Notes under the pieces: model-generated | Databases searched by the model: none | The model's input: only the letters and a program-made list of their open reading frames with translations | What the model was told of the DNA's origin: nothing | Program-made: the position numbers and the translations under genes | Shown: positions 35,762 through 42,796 of the stretch, one piece after another | Numbering within the stretch: position 1 is the first letter of the stretch | How the letters are laid out: each line of letters starts with the position of its first letter | Assembly (NCBI GenBank): GCA_019752635.1 | Contig: JAIELX010000025.1 | Coordinates: 79,389 to 143,388, forward strand | DNA: 64,000 nucleotides | Direction of reading: 5' to 3' | Origin: Candidatus Obscuribacterales bacterium | GTDB lineage: Bacteria > Cyanobacteriota > Vampirovibrionia > Obscuribacterales > Obscuribacteraceae

Positions 35762-35796
35762 AAAAATCCCGGACTCCTTAATGAGAAGTCCGGGAT
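35762..35796 (-). terminator. Attenuator terminator proximal to aroF
   Basis: ATCCCGGACTTC and GAGTCCGGGAT form a stem of about 11 bp, followed by TTTTTATTTT, 21 bp before the aroF start codon. The left arm (GGACTTC, minus strand 35791-35785) can pair instead with GAAGTCC (35832-35826), which lies inside the end of the proximal leader peptide gene. This is a terminator/antiterminator pair. Confidence 0.9.
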
Positions 35797-35818
35797 GGGT
35801 AATACAAGCATGACTGTA

Positions 35819-35872
35819 TCAACCGGGACTTCCCCTGTTTACGATGCCGTAGTAGTAATAATAGAAAGTCAT
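35819..35872 (-). CDS. Proximal tyrosine-rich leader peptide of aroF-tyrA
   Basis: A 17-codon frame encoding MTFYYYYYGIVNRGSPG. Five consecutive Tyr codons follow a Phe codon. AAGG lies eight bases before the ATG. The segment after the Tyr codons can pair with the left arm of the downstream terminator. If ribosomes stall at Tyr codons for lack of charged tRNA-Tyr, this pairing would prevent the terminator and allow aroF-tyrA expression. The design is that of amino acid operon leaders in enteric bacteria; the regulation itself is inferred. Confidence 0.85.
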   Translation of the reverse strand: MTFYYYYYGIVNRGSPG

Positions 35873-35911
35873 TGTGAGTGCCTTCGGAAACGAGTGATGG
35901 TCGATAAGTCG

Positions 35912-35940
35912 AAAAAAAAGGACCGCTGATGAGGCGGTCC
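35912..35940 (-). terminator. Attenuator terminator between the two leader peptides
   Basis: A perfect 7-bp GC-rich stem GGACCGC/GCGGTCC with loop CTCATCA, followed by eight T residues. The left arm belongs to CGAACGGACC (35945-35936), which can pair over ten bases with GGTTCGTTCG (35984-35975) at the end of the distal leader peptide gene, giving the competing antiterminator. Confidence 0.93.
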
Positions 35941-35968
35941 GTTCGCATAGCCTGAGTTTAGATCAGCT

Positions 35969-36058
35969 CTATCTCGAACGAACCTCGCGGCGGTAATAGT
36001 AGTAGTAGTACGACAGTTGCAATTGTTTGCTCGCCAAAAATTTACTGACTTTCACCAT
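35969..36058 (-). CDS. Distal tyrosine-rich leader peptide of aroF-tyrA
   Basis: A 29-codon frame that starts MVKVSKFLASKQLQLS, continues with six consecutive Tyr codons and ends RREVRSR. AGG precedes the ATG by five bases. The ten bases GGTTCGTTCG just downstream of the Tyr codons lie within the frame and pair with the region that includes the left arm of the following terminator. A stalled ribosome on the Tyr codons leaves them free; a ribosome at the stop codon would cover them. A separate 23-codon frame (36060-36131) ends one base before this ATG and might couple translation into it, but it has no visible ribosome site. Confidence 0.82.
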   Translation of the reverse strand: MVKVSKFLASKQLQLSYYYYYYRREVRSR

Positions 36059-36196
36059 GCTACCTGCGAACTTGAGTGCCGTCAACCCCATGTAACGCTC
36101 CCGGTTTCAGGAATTTTTCAGTTGTGGTCATTATTGTGTTTGTAGTCGGAAGGATATTCCGTTCGGCAAACGCTTGACGGGGCTGGTATCTCCGAT

Positions 36197-36232
36197 GTCC
36201 GGCGGTTCGTGATTGTCCCCGAGCCGCCGGAC
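36197..36232 (-). terminator. Strong hairpin downstream of the 108-residue gene
   Basis: A 13-bp stem (GTCCGGCGGTTCG with CGAGCCGCCGGAC, one G-U pair) with a 10-base loop, 26 bp after the stop codon at 36258. No T run follows, so it may protect the mRNA end or insulate the aroF leader from upstream transcription rather than act as a classical terminator. Confidence 0.45.
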
Positions 36233-36257
36233 TTCGGCAACCTACACGATTAAGCGC

Positions 36258-36584
36258 TCACCAATTCAAACCTGCGGCTGGTTCGGTGTGTATCCTTTTC
36301 AAGCAATCTACGAGCTCTTCTGTTGGCTTTGGCAGCGGTTTTTCATAGTGGGCTGTCCGAATGCCATCTGCCGTCCAGAGCGTGACCCACACGCCCGCGT
36401 GGCGTCCGTTGGAGGTTGCGTGGCGCGAGTCTGGTCTGGGCGAACTCAAGATATTGCTTTCATCGATCATGAATCGCAATTCCGCGTAGTTCTCAGCGGG
36501 CATCTCTGCCGTGTCAATTTCAAACTTCACGCAGGAGTGAGTGCGTTCTTCTTGCTCTACGTATACAATTTTGCTGATCTTCAT
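36258..36584 (-). CDS. Hypothetical protein
   Basis: A 108-residue soluble protein with no recognised domain: MKISKIVYVEQEERTHSCVKFEID, then a mixed alpha/beta composition. The ATG at 36584 with AAGGG upstream is preferred; extending to 36878 adds an Arg-rich segment of non-coding character. An overlapping plus-strand frame (36213-36875) is compositionally odd and rejected. It lies upstream of the aroF leader on the same strand, but a strong hairpin separates them. Confidence 0.6.
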   Translation of the reverse strand: MKISKIVYVEQEERTHSCVKFEIDTAEMPAENYAELRFMIDESNILSSPRPDSRHATSNGRHAGVWVTLWTADGIRTAHYEKPLPKPTEELVDCLKRIHTEPAAGLNW

Positions 36585-37057
36585 TTGCGTGTGTCCCTTG
36601 AAGGAGCATGGAGTAAGTACTCTACCGGGAAGATGTTTGCGAGCTTGTTGCGCAACATGCAGCTTTCTCGCAGATCTCAAAGCTCGGCGATATGTTTGTT
36701 GGACAGGGAATGCCGTGGAATCAGCGATTCGGAAGCGCGGCTTCATTCGCTTTTCCATACAAGGACACCGGGGCGCGAACCGCAACTTGATCACCCTGCG
36801 CCCGGCAAGTTGTTTCCGACGAGCAAATCCCCCTCTATGTTCCGAAAACTGATTCTGTGCAGTTTTCACACGTAGCAATCGGTGCGCATAACTTGGATGT
36901 TAATGGTTTCCGACAAACGGCCAGGTGGAAAACTCGAATGCATCTAACGAAACCCGAATTGTAGGCTGAGGTGTGCTCATCTAATGCTGAGGAACATCGA
37001 ACAGGGACGCGCGTCTTTGAACGTGTAAGATAAAAGCGCTGAAGAAGCGCTAGGCCA
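36585..37057. other. Intergenic region without a convincing gene
   Basis: About 470 bp between divergently transcribed small genes. Long frames on both strands here are rich in Arg and Ser and lack start signals. A short palindrome, AGCGCT-GAAGA-AGCGCT, lies at about 37033-37050 just before the next gene. Promoters for both neighbours must lie in this stretch. Confidence 0.45.
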
Positions 37058-37300
37058 ATGAAACCTGGACTAATTGAAAATCAGACAGCGAACCGGGAGA
37101 CGAGAGTTTGCCCAGTATCGGAACTACCTCGCGATATAGCCCGAATGCTCAGGGTCCAGTGGAAAGAGTTCGTTAACAGAATTGAAGATGTTGAGTTCGC
37201 GCAAGGAAAGTCCGAACAAGACAATTCTAAAGAAGAAGTGTGGGCGCTTCGCTTGTTGCATCGTGCAATGGACGACCACCACTTTCATAAAGCTTCTTAG
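37058..37300 (+). CDS. Small hypothetical protein
   Basis: An 80-residue charged protein (central part LPRDIARMLRVQWKEFVNRIEDVEFAQGK), with AGG five bases before the ATG. It has no recognised domain and ends with a His-rich DDHHFHKAS. A strong intrinsic terminator 55 bp after its stop, in the same direction, supports transcription here. Confidence 0.55.
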   Translation: MKPGLIENQTANRETRVCPVSELPRDIARMLRVQWKEFVNRIEDVEFAQGKSEQDNSKEEVWALRLLHRAMDDHHFHKAS

Positions 37301-37355
37301 TGCCGCTTCTCGGCGTCAAGCGAACGATCCTGAATGTTTAAGCGACAGAGGCGAG

Positions 37356-37397
37356 AATCGCGTAGCATGCACGCATGCTGCGCGATTTCTTTTTTTA
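37356..37397 (+). terminator. Strong intrinsic terminator
   Basis: A stem of about 15 bp (AATCGCGTAGCATGC with GCATGCTGCGCGATT, one G-U pair) around a 2-base centre, followed by TCTTTTTTT. It ends the transcript of the gene at 37058-37300. Confidence 0.88.
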
Positions 37398-37490
37398 CTA
37401 TTTGGTCACGCCGGGGTGCTCCCGTCATCGATGCTCCGTCTCCCTTCTACGTTCGCAGCTTGAGCCTTTATATTTTGATAGTCCCTGGTA

Positions 37491-37529
37491 AAATGAAAAG
37501 GGACCGGCGCCACTGCTAGTGGTGCCGGT
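37491..37529 (-). terminator. Intrinsic terminator of the GlsB-like gene
   Basis: ACCGGCACCACT and AGTGGCGCCGGT form a 12-bp stem with a 3-base loop and one wobble pair. On the minus strand it is followed by CCCTTTTCATTTT, about 50 bp after the stop codon of the gene at 37580. Confidence 0.75.
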
Positions 37530-37579
37530 ATCCTCTTGTGTGCGATTGTTTGCTACCGGGTTCTTCGCGTCCCTGGAAG

Positions 37580-37846
37580 CTAACGTCGAATCAGTCGTCC
37601 GCCGCTGGTGATCAGTGCCATTAGGAAGATCAACAGTCCTGATCCCAGAATTGCGGGCAGCAATGGCACTCCTGCAAGCGACGGACCTAAGCCGCCCATT
37701 AAGCTGCCGCCAAGCCAGGCGCCGATAACGCCCACGATTGCAGCAACAAGAAATCCGCCGGGTATGACTCCGGGAACGATGTACTCAGCAATGATGGCGC
37801 AGACTGCGGCCACGATCATGTATAAAATGAAAGCCAAAATTTCCAT
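37580..37846 (-). CDS. GlsB/YeaQ/YmgE-family membrane protein
   Basis: An 88-residue protein with three hydrophobic helices and the glycine-rich pattern of the transglycosylase-associated (GlsB/YeaQ/YmgE) family: GVIPGGFLVAAIVGVIGAWLGG. These small proteins are common, often stress-induced, and of unknown molecular function. It is preceded by GGAGGAT and followed by its own terminator. Confidence 0.85.
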   Translation of the reverse strand: MEILAFILYMIVAAVCAIIAEYIVPGVIPGGFLVAAIVGVIGAWLGGSLMGGLGPSLAGVPLLPAILGSGLLIFLMALITSGGRLIRR

Positions 37847-37903
37847 ATAATCCTCCGATCATTGCGGTGCTCACTGAGCAGCAATTGAAAGTGTCCGAGC
37901 TGG

Positions 37904-38314
37904 CTAGTTGCCACCGGTGCTGGTGCTCGGTAATGTCATTGTGTCTGCCGGTGGTGTCACTGGCGTGGTCAAGTTTCCGTCGCCGAAGTGGCTTGGCGGA
38001 GGTTCTGTCGGTGCAGGGGGGGCTGGTGCCGGGAGGGGAACAAGGCGTTCTCGCTCCACTGTAGTCTGTCCCGGTACCGGATACGGCATAGGAACCGGTG
38101 TCACGGTGTTGGTCGGGAACTGAGTTTGAGTTTGTGGCACTGTTTGTTGAGTCCATGACTTTAACGAGTCATAGTTCAGGAACATGAGTATGACCAATGC
38201 TGCAAGCAAAACTAGCGCCCCGATTGATACTGCAGTGGTAACGGCTTCATCACTATTCTGCACAAATATGCGCCGTTCTTTTGTTGGTCGTTCCCCTGGC
38301 TCTTTTATTACCAT
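37904..38314 (-). CDS. Single-pass membrane protein with proline-rich tail
   Basis: A 136-residue protein. The ATG at 38314 is selected because GGAG lies eight bases before it. A cytoplasmic 35-residue start (MVIKEPGERPTKERRIF) is followed by one transmembrane helix (TTAVSIGALVLLAALVILMFL, split by position 28-48) and an external tail rich in Pro and Thr (PVPMPYPVPGQ, PLPAPAPPAPTEPPP). No family is recognised. Same strand as the GlsB-like gene, 57 bp away. Confidence 0.65.
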   Translation of the reverse strand: MVIKEPGERPTKERRIFVQNSDEAVTTAVSIGALVLLAALVILMFLNYDSLKSWTQQTVPQTQTQFPTNTVTPVPMPYPVPGQTTVERERLVPLPAPAPPAPTEPPPSHFGDGNLTTPVTPPADTMTLPSTSTGGN

Positions 38315-38622
38315 GGTAGATTCTCCAGTATATGCAGCATCCTTGCTCGAAGACCGTAGCATTCGTGAATCACTGCGTTAGCTCAGATTAGGTCTGCAGA
38401 ACGCAGACTTAGTTGATTGACGGACCCGTTCCGATGCGAGTTCCTGAGAAGCGGCCGGTCTCTTGCTTTCGGTGTGCGTGTACGCTCGATTGCCAAGGAA
38501 TGACAGTTCTGTGAAGGCTGAATTTAAATGAGAAAAATCGCAGAATTTGATGCGTACAATTCGGGAACGTACGGTCGCTTGTTGCGTCGAAAGGGTCGTT
38601 AGTAATTTGAAGGAGCGCTGTT
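38315..38622. other. Intergenic region
   Basis: About 300 bp between divergent genes. I see no further gene, only the expected promoter space; AAGGAGC at its right end is the ribosome site of the next gene. Confidence 0.45.
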
Positions 38623-38967
38623 ATGAAGTGGTTTGCCTTTTTACCGATCCTTTTCCTTTTGGCAACCAGTATTCAACCCGCATTAGCTGACAACGACAGA
38701 AACTTTAGTAGCTTTGTCGCCCGAAAGGGATGTGGCGGACGCGGCGGCAACTCATGGAACGGCGGCTGGGGCCGCGGTGGCAACAATTGGAATCGTGGTG
38801 GTTGGGGCCTTGGCGGCAACAACTGGAACAACTGCGGAAAACACAGAGGCCGCAGCGTAGCATTCGGCCACCCGGTCCACGGATTTAACCATCCGGCGCA
38901 CGGTGCTAATCATCCCGTCTATGGTGTGTACGGACGGCGCAACAGTTGGACGCGCAACTTCTGGTAA
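38623..38967 (+). CDS. Secreted glycine/asparagine/tryptophan- and histidine-rich protein
   Basis: A 114-residue exported protein. Signal peptide MKWFAFLPILFLLATSIQPALA; then repeats of the type GGNNWNRGGWGLGGNNWN between residues 38 and 72, followed by an evenly spaced His region (HPVHGFNHPAHGANHPVYG). The sequence is low in complexity and could coat the surface or bind metal; both ideas are inference. AAGGAGC is a good ribosome site. It converges with the phosphotransferase gene 18 bp away. Confidence 0.75.
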   Translation: MKWFAFLPILFLLATSIQPALADNDRNFSSFVARKGCGGRGGNSWNGGWGRGGNNWNRGGWGLGGNNWNNCGKHRGRSVAFGHPVHGFNHPAHGANHPVYGVYGRRNSWTRNFW

Positions 38968-38985
38968 GTTAGCGGACCGTTGTAC

Positions 38986-40005
38986 CTAACTCCCCGGTGA
39001 GTGCGTGCTCCAATTTTGCATAGTGGCGGTGATTACCTTCTTCGAGTCGGTGATCACCGCGTCGCCAGGATCTTCCCGCGTCAGGAACTCAACCCAGGCA
39101 CTTAAGTCCGCTAGCGCACTGATCTTTCGCCACTCTTTCGGTAGTGTGCCACCGCTTTCGGTGTAACCGGTTGCAACAGAATCGGCGAACCCGGGAATTG
39201 CCCCCAATGGGTTTCGCAAAAGGTTGCCAAAATCAAAATAAGGGGCGCCGCTGAATGCGAACTCCCAATCAAGTACTGCGGCAACGGCGGGAGCATCGGG
39301 CAAGGTTGTGTGCATCAGGATATTTGATCCGCCGAAGTCGCAATGGGTCAGACAAGCGGGACCGGACCAATTCGAGAATACGCTGCTCTCTCGGTCGAAG
39401 AACCTAAGGAGTCGGTCCGGCAAGTCCTGGTCGATTCGACCCTTTTGCAACGCTTTTTTCAGGGAGTCATCAATGTAAGTGCGCAGTCCATCCGCTCCGA
39501 GATCCAGCGGGGACGATGGTGTCAGATTGTCTGAAAGGAATCCGCTATGTGCGAAAGTAAAACGGTGGATCTTGGCAAGGGTCGTTCCCAAGCTAAGTGC
39601 AGTAGCTGTTAGTTCCTCAGGGGAAGAGCTTCGAGCCAGAACTTCCAGGCGTTCGCCTTCAATCCATTCCATAATGACGTAGGGATTGTCCGTGACCGGA
39701 TTGCTTTTGTCGTACCACAAGAATTTGGCTGAAGGAACCGTATCCGATACCAACTTGTTGATGGCGATTTCTTTTCCGAGCGCTGTCGCATCTCTGGTGT
39801 AGAGTCGCACCAAATATGGTGTATCTTGATCTTTGATGAATACTTTGACATTCGTATTGCTCAGTCCGCCTTGCGTTGGCTCGCTTTCCGTTACTTCGCG
39901 TCCTGGAAATAATGGCTGTACCAGCTTTGTCAGCTCCGCGCGGGAGAGGGCTATGCGTTTGCCGGCCTGCCAGCTTTCCCTCTTTGGTGTTGCGTTGTCA
40001 GACAT
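38986..40005 (-). CDS. APH-family phosphotransferase
   Basis: A 339-residue protein of the aminoglycoside phosphotransferase/choline kinase fold. The N-lobe has QGGLSNTNVKVFIKDQD and a YVIMEWIEGERL hinge; the catalytic loop is LTHCDFGGSNIL (His-x-Asp with downstream Asn), followed by the metal-binding VLDWEFAFSGAPYFDFGNLLR. The family phosphorylates antibiotics, choline, sugars or other small alcohols; no resistance function should be assumed. GGAAG precedes the ATG. Next upstream gene on the same strand is lnt, 100 bp away. Confidence 0.85.
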   Translation of the reverse strand: MSDNATPKRESWQAGKRIALSRAELTKLVQPLFPGREVTESEPTQGGLSNTNVKVFIKDQDTPYLVRLYTRDATALGKEIAINKLVSDTVPSAKFLWYDKSNPVTDNPYVIMEWIEGERLEVLARSSSPEELTATALSLGTTLAKIHRFTFAHSGFLSDNLTPSSPLDLGADGLRTYIDDSLKKALQKGRIDQDLPDRLLRFFDRESSVFSNWSGPACLTHCDFGGSNILMHTTLPDAPAVAAVLDWEFAFSGAPYFDFGNLLRNPLGAIPGFADSVATGYTESGGTLPKEWRKISALADLSAWVEFLTREDPGDAVITDSKKVITATMQNWSTHSPGS

Positions 40006-40105
40006 TCAGGTGCTTCCGGTTTAGAGCTGTGTGGTCGCGCGCGCCCTAGTTTACTATGAATCTCCACTGGCCCGACTGCCAGGAAAGGGTTGGTATGGAA
40101 TGGAA

Positions 40106-41647
40106 TCAGAAGGTCATACGTGTAAAGGGTGTCAGTTGGCGCAGGTAGCTTATCTTGCCGCGCAGAATGCCGCGTTCCATCCAATTCATTTTTGATACCA
40201 GCGCGCCTGTTTGGTCGATCACAAATGAAGGTCCTGTATCGGCTGCGTAAATGTAATAGCGTCGATTCTCCACTGCGCGGATAGTGCCGATGGCAATTGT
40301 TTGATCACCCAGTATTGATTCTTGAAACCAGGATAAATTGCTAATGTTCGCGATTACCATGCCTCCGGCACGAATACTTCTGGCACATAGCATCGCTTCA
40401 ACGTTTTCACCGCAAATCAGTGGTGCGACTTCGCCTTGAGAGAGTTTCAGGATCTCCGGTTGCGTTCCTGGCAGAAACGGCGGCACGTCCGGCAAGTTTA
40501 GGGACTTCTTTAGCGATTGAGGCAGTATTCTTAGAACCAGAGGCTCGAATTCTCCAAATGGTATCAAGTATTGTTTGCGATAGATCGCGTCGGCAAATTC
40601 TCCGTTGGCGCTTATGCCTGCTGCCGCGTTGTAGGCTTTGTCTTTTTGCTCGGCGGTTTCTTCGATTCCAAACACGATATCTAACTTGTTCTTCTTGGCG
40701 CAATTTCGCATCGCTTCCAGGATGCCTGACTCCTTGTTAAATGGCATCGGCAGAGAGGTTTCGGTCCACACCACAAGGCCGGAAGGGCATCGGTTTAATT
40801 GTGGCAAAGTCTGCGAGATTACTTCGCTTGCAGAAACACCCTTGCCCGTGCGCATAACATCTTGCATGAATCCGCATTGGAAGATTGAAACTTCAGTATC
40901 GGGCGGCGCTTGCCTTGCACTCGGTTGCGTGGCTCCGAAGCATAATGCGGAGCTTGTGACTAGAGTCGACATTGCAAGCTTGAGTCCGGCATGCTTCAAC
41001 AAAACGCTTCTATCGGCAGACGGGGCGCGCCACGCTGACGCCACTGCAGCCAGTGCCATGTTCTGCAACACTAATATGAATTGCAGTCCGGCGCCGCCGA
41101 TGACTGATGCAATCTGAATGAATGCTTGATTGCGGTACTGCGTGTATTCCAAGGCGGTCAGAGGCAGGAATAGCAGATCTGGTTTGTCGGCTAGAAAGAG
41201 CGACACGGCGGTGAAGACGGACGCACCGACCACCAGCCCTACAACCTGTGGAACTTTTCGTTGTGCCAAAATAGGTTGAACAGACCACCATGCCACGCAG
41301 GCCCCGCTTGTCGCCGTGCCGTAGAGCAGTCCGCAGAGTAACCAGCAGATGGCGCCAACCAACACCATCTGCTGTGGTTCTCGAATGCCAACCCATGGTG
41401 GCAAATTTATTTTGAGGAACCAGCTCAGCCAGACCAGGTTGAAGGCGAGCCCGAATAACCATCCGTGAACCGCTGCGTGCCACCACTTCCGCGCCTTCTC
41501 AACGACAAGAAAAAGCGGTGCTAGTCCGCACCAGGCAAGGTACCATTGCTCAAAACCGGGGGCGCTGAATCCCGCTATGATGCCCGCCGCCGGAGCTATC
41601 AACCAAGGGGAGCCAATTGTCCAACGAAGCTGAGCTTTCTTACTCAC
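40106..41647 (-). CDS. lnt: Apolipoprotein N-acyltransferase
   Basis: A 513-residue inner-membrane enzyme that adds the third acyl chain to lipoproteins. The N-terminal 210 residues hold about six to seven helices with the APGFEQWYLAWCGLAPLFLV segment typical of Lnt. The C-terminal nitrilase-like domain keeps the triad: Glu in VVWTETSLP, Lys in YRKQYLIPFGEFEP and Cys in PLICGEN. The GTG at 41647 is chosen as start; it overlaps the last codons of the upstream regulator gene by 8 bp, implying translational coupling, though no good ribosome site is visible. The presence of lnt points to a diderm cell envelope. Confidence 0.88.
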   Translation of the reverse strand: MSKKAQLRWTIGSPWLIAPAAGIIAGFSAPGFEQWYLAWCGLAPLFLVVEKARKWWHAAVHGWLFGLAFNLVWLSWFLKINLPPWVGIREPQQMVLVGAICWLLCGLLYGTATSGACVAWWSVQPILAQRKVPQVVGLVVGASVFTAVSLFLADKPDLLFLPLTALEYTQYRNQAFIQIASVIGGAGLQFILVLQNMALAAVASAWRAPSADRSVLLKHAGLKLAMSTLVTSSALCFGATQPSARQAPPDTEVSIFQCGFMQDVMRTGKGVSASEVISQTLPQLNRCPSGLVVWTETSLPMPFNKESGILEAMRNCAKKNKLDIVFGIEETAEQKDKAYNAAAGISANGEFADAIYRKQYLIPFGEFEPLVLRILPQSLKKSLNLPDVPPFLPGTQPEILKLSQGEVAPLICGENVEAMLCARSIRAGGMVIANISNLSWFQESILGDQTIAIGTIRAVENRRYYIYAADTGPSFVIDQTGALVSKMNWMERGILRGKISYLRQLTPFTRMTF

Positions 41648-42296
41648 GTTTGGTTCGCGCCAGCAACCTGTTTCGGACCGCCTCTCGGCCCAATGCGCCG
41701 ACCTTCTCACCGATATTTTTGATGTGGACTCTAACGGTATCTTCGGTGACGGTCAGGTATGAGCCGATGGCAGCATTATCCCATCCGGCAGCTAGTAATT
41801 GCGCAATTTGTCGTTCTTTTGGAGTTAGCCGGCGCACTATCACGTTGTCCAACGAGACGGGCGAACGGAAAAGCGTGCGCCCTTCACCCTTGGTTAGGTA
41901 CTTCGCGATGTTGGGACCAATCCAAGAGCCGATAGTTACTATGCTTTCAATGGCTGCTGGAAGCACGAACTCTCGTGTGTTTCGGGAAATGTATCCGTCT
42001 GCTTCGGCGTGAATCGCTTCACCGAAGTCGCTTTCTTCCTCTAGGGTAATGATGATTTTTGTACTCGGCGCGAGGGTCCGTAGATCTTTGACGATTTGTC
42101 TTGCGTTGAGATTCGGCAAATTCCAAAGGAGGAAGAGGATGCTGGGCTGACGCTCCGCGACTTTTTTCGCTAGCTCTTCGCATGTGTTTGAGTCGTAGAC
42201 TTTCTGGATACCATAATGAGACAGGACTGTTCTAAATCCGGCAAGGACAACGTCACTGTGGTCCGCGACGAAAATGCTGATGTGCTCGAAAGACAT
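41640..42296 (-). CDS. LuxR/NarL-type regulator with degenerate receiver domain
   Basis: A 218-residue protein with a response-regulator-like N-terminal domain (residues 5-120) and a C-terminal LuxR helix-turn-helix (LTPKERQIAQLLAAGWDNAAIGSYLTVTEDTVRVHIKNI). The phosphorylation site is lost: at the place of LLDxxMP the sequence reads FLLWNLP, so the acceptor Asp is Leu, and the conserved Lys near the end of the domain is Arg (GYISRN). It therefore probably does not respond to phosphorylation in the usual way. The ATG at 42296 follows GGGTGGAG. It overlaps lnt. A perfect palindrome lies 69 bp upstream. Confidence 0.85.
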   Translation of the reverse strand: MSFEHISIFVADHSDVVLAGFRTVLSHYGIQKVYDSNTCEELAKKVAERQPSILFLLWNLPNLNARQIVKDLRTLAPSTKIIITLEEESDFGEAIHAEADGYISRNTREFVLPAAIESIVTIGSWIGPNIAKYLTKGEGRTLFRSPVSLDNVIVRRLTPKERQIAQLLAAGWDNAAIGSYLTVTEDTVRVHIKNIGEKVGALGREAVRNRLLARTKRE

Positions 42297-42364
42297 GCTC
42301 CACCCAAAAAGCTTTCCCCTCAAACTTTACCCTATGCTTTGACCAAGTTTAATCGCTCGCACGG

Positions 42365-42380
42365 GTAATACTGGTATTAC
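42365..42380. promoter_or_regulatory. Perfect palindrome upstream of the LuxR-type regulator
   Basis: GTAATAC-TG-GTATTAC, a 7+2+7 inverted repeat without mismatch, 69 bp upstream of the regulator start. The size and symmetry are those of sites bound by NarL/LuxR-type dimers. Autoregulation is inferred. Confidence 0.5.
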
Positions 42381-42490
42381 GGTAAGTCTTGATCGAATTT
42401 TTTGGTTCGATCTCGTTTAGGAATCCGTTTAATCAAGCGGGGCTATGGCATGTGCCCGTGCTGCAAGGAGGTTTGGCTGGTGAAGCTGGC

Positions 42491-42628
42491 CTACTCAGTG
42501 TCCGACCACATACAGGTGGTCTCATCGTGAAGTAAGGTGTCGTAAATACGCCTGGCGTCGAACTTGCAGGCATATCCTACAAGCCAGGCCGAGCACAAAA
42601 TGATCACCGCAAAAGTAACGCTTGCCAT
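42491..42628 (-). CDS. Small single-pass membrane protein
   Basis: A 45-residue frame. AGAGG lies seven bases before the ATG. Residues 2-20 form one hydrophobic helix (ASVTFAVIILCSAWLVGYA) followed by a polar 25-residue tail containing a CKFDARR turn and ending in acidic residues. Its regular signal, clean hydrophobic helix and ribosome site argue for a real gene, but no family is recognised. It lies alone in an otherwise empty 500-bp interval, on the same strand as the neighbours. Confidence 0.5.
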   Translation of the reverse strand: MASVTFAVIILCSAWLVGYACKFDARRIYDTLLHDETTCMWSDTE

Positions 42629-42796
42629 GTAACTACCTCTGTTCTCGGGGCCTGAGTTACATTGTGCAACCGGGCTGTTAACGGCTTGTTAGCGGCGTTT
42701 GAGCTAAGGTGAGCTGAGCGTTAGGTTTGCGTTCCAAAGCAAATTGCCCGCCGAACATGAGCTGTCGACGAGCAATCACTTTATTAGCAAAGAGAA

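Noticed and set aside
35741..36060. T-box riboswitch upstream of aroF
   Set aside because: No T-box sequence or specifier stem is seen; leader peptides with Tyr runs and their own ribosome sites explain the region better.
36213..36875. 220-codon plus-strand gene opposite the 36258-36584 gene
   Set aside because: Its composition (Arg, Cys, Ser) is that of an antisense shadow and it has no ribosome site.
38986..40005. Antibiotic-resistance phosphotransferase
   Set aside because: Only the general APH/choline kinase fold is supported; nothing in sequence or context indicates an antibiotic substrate.
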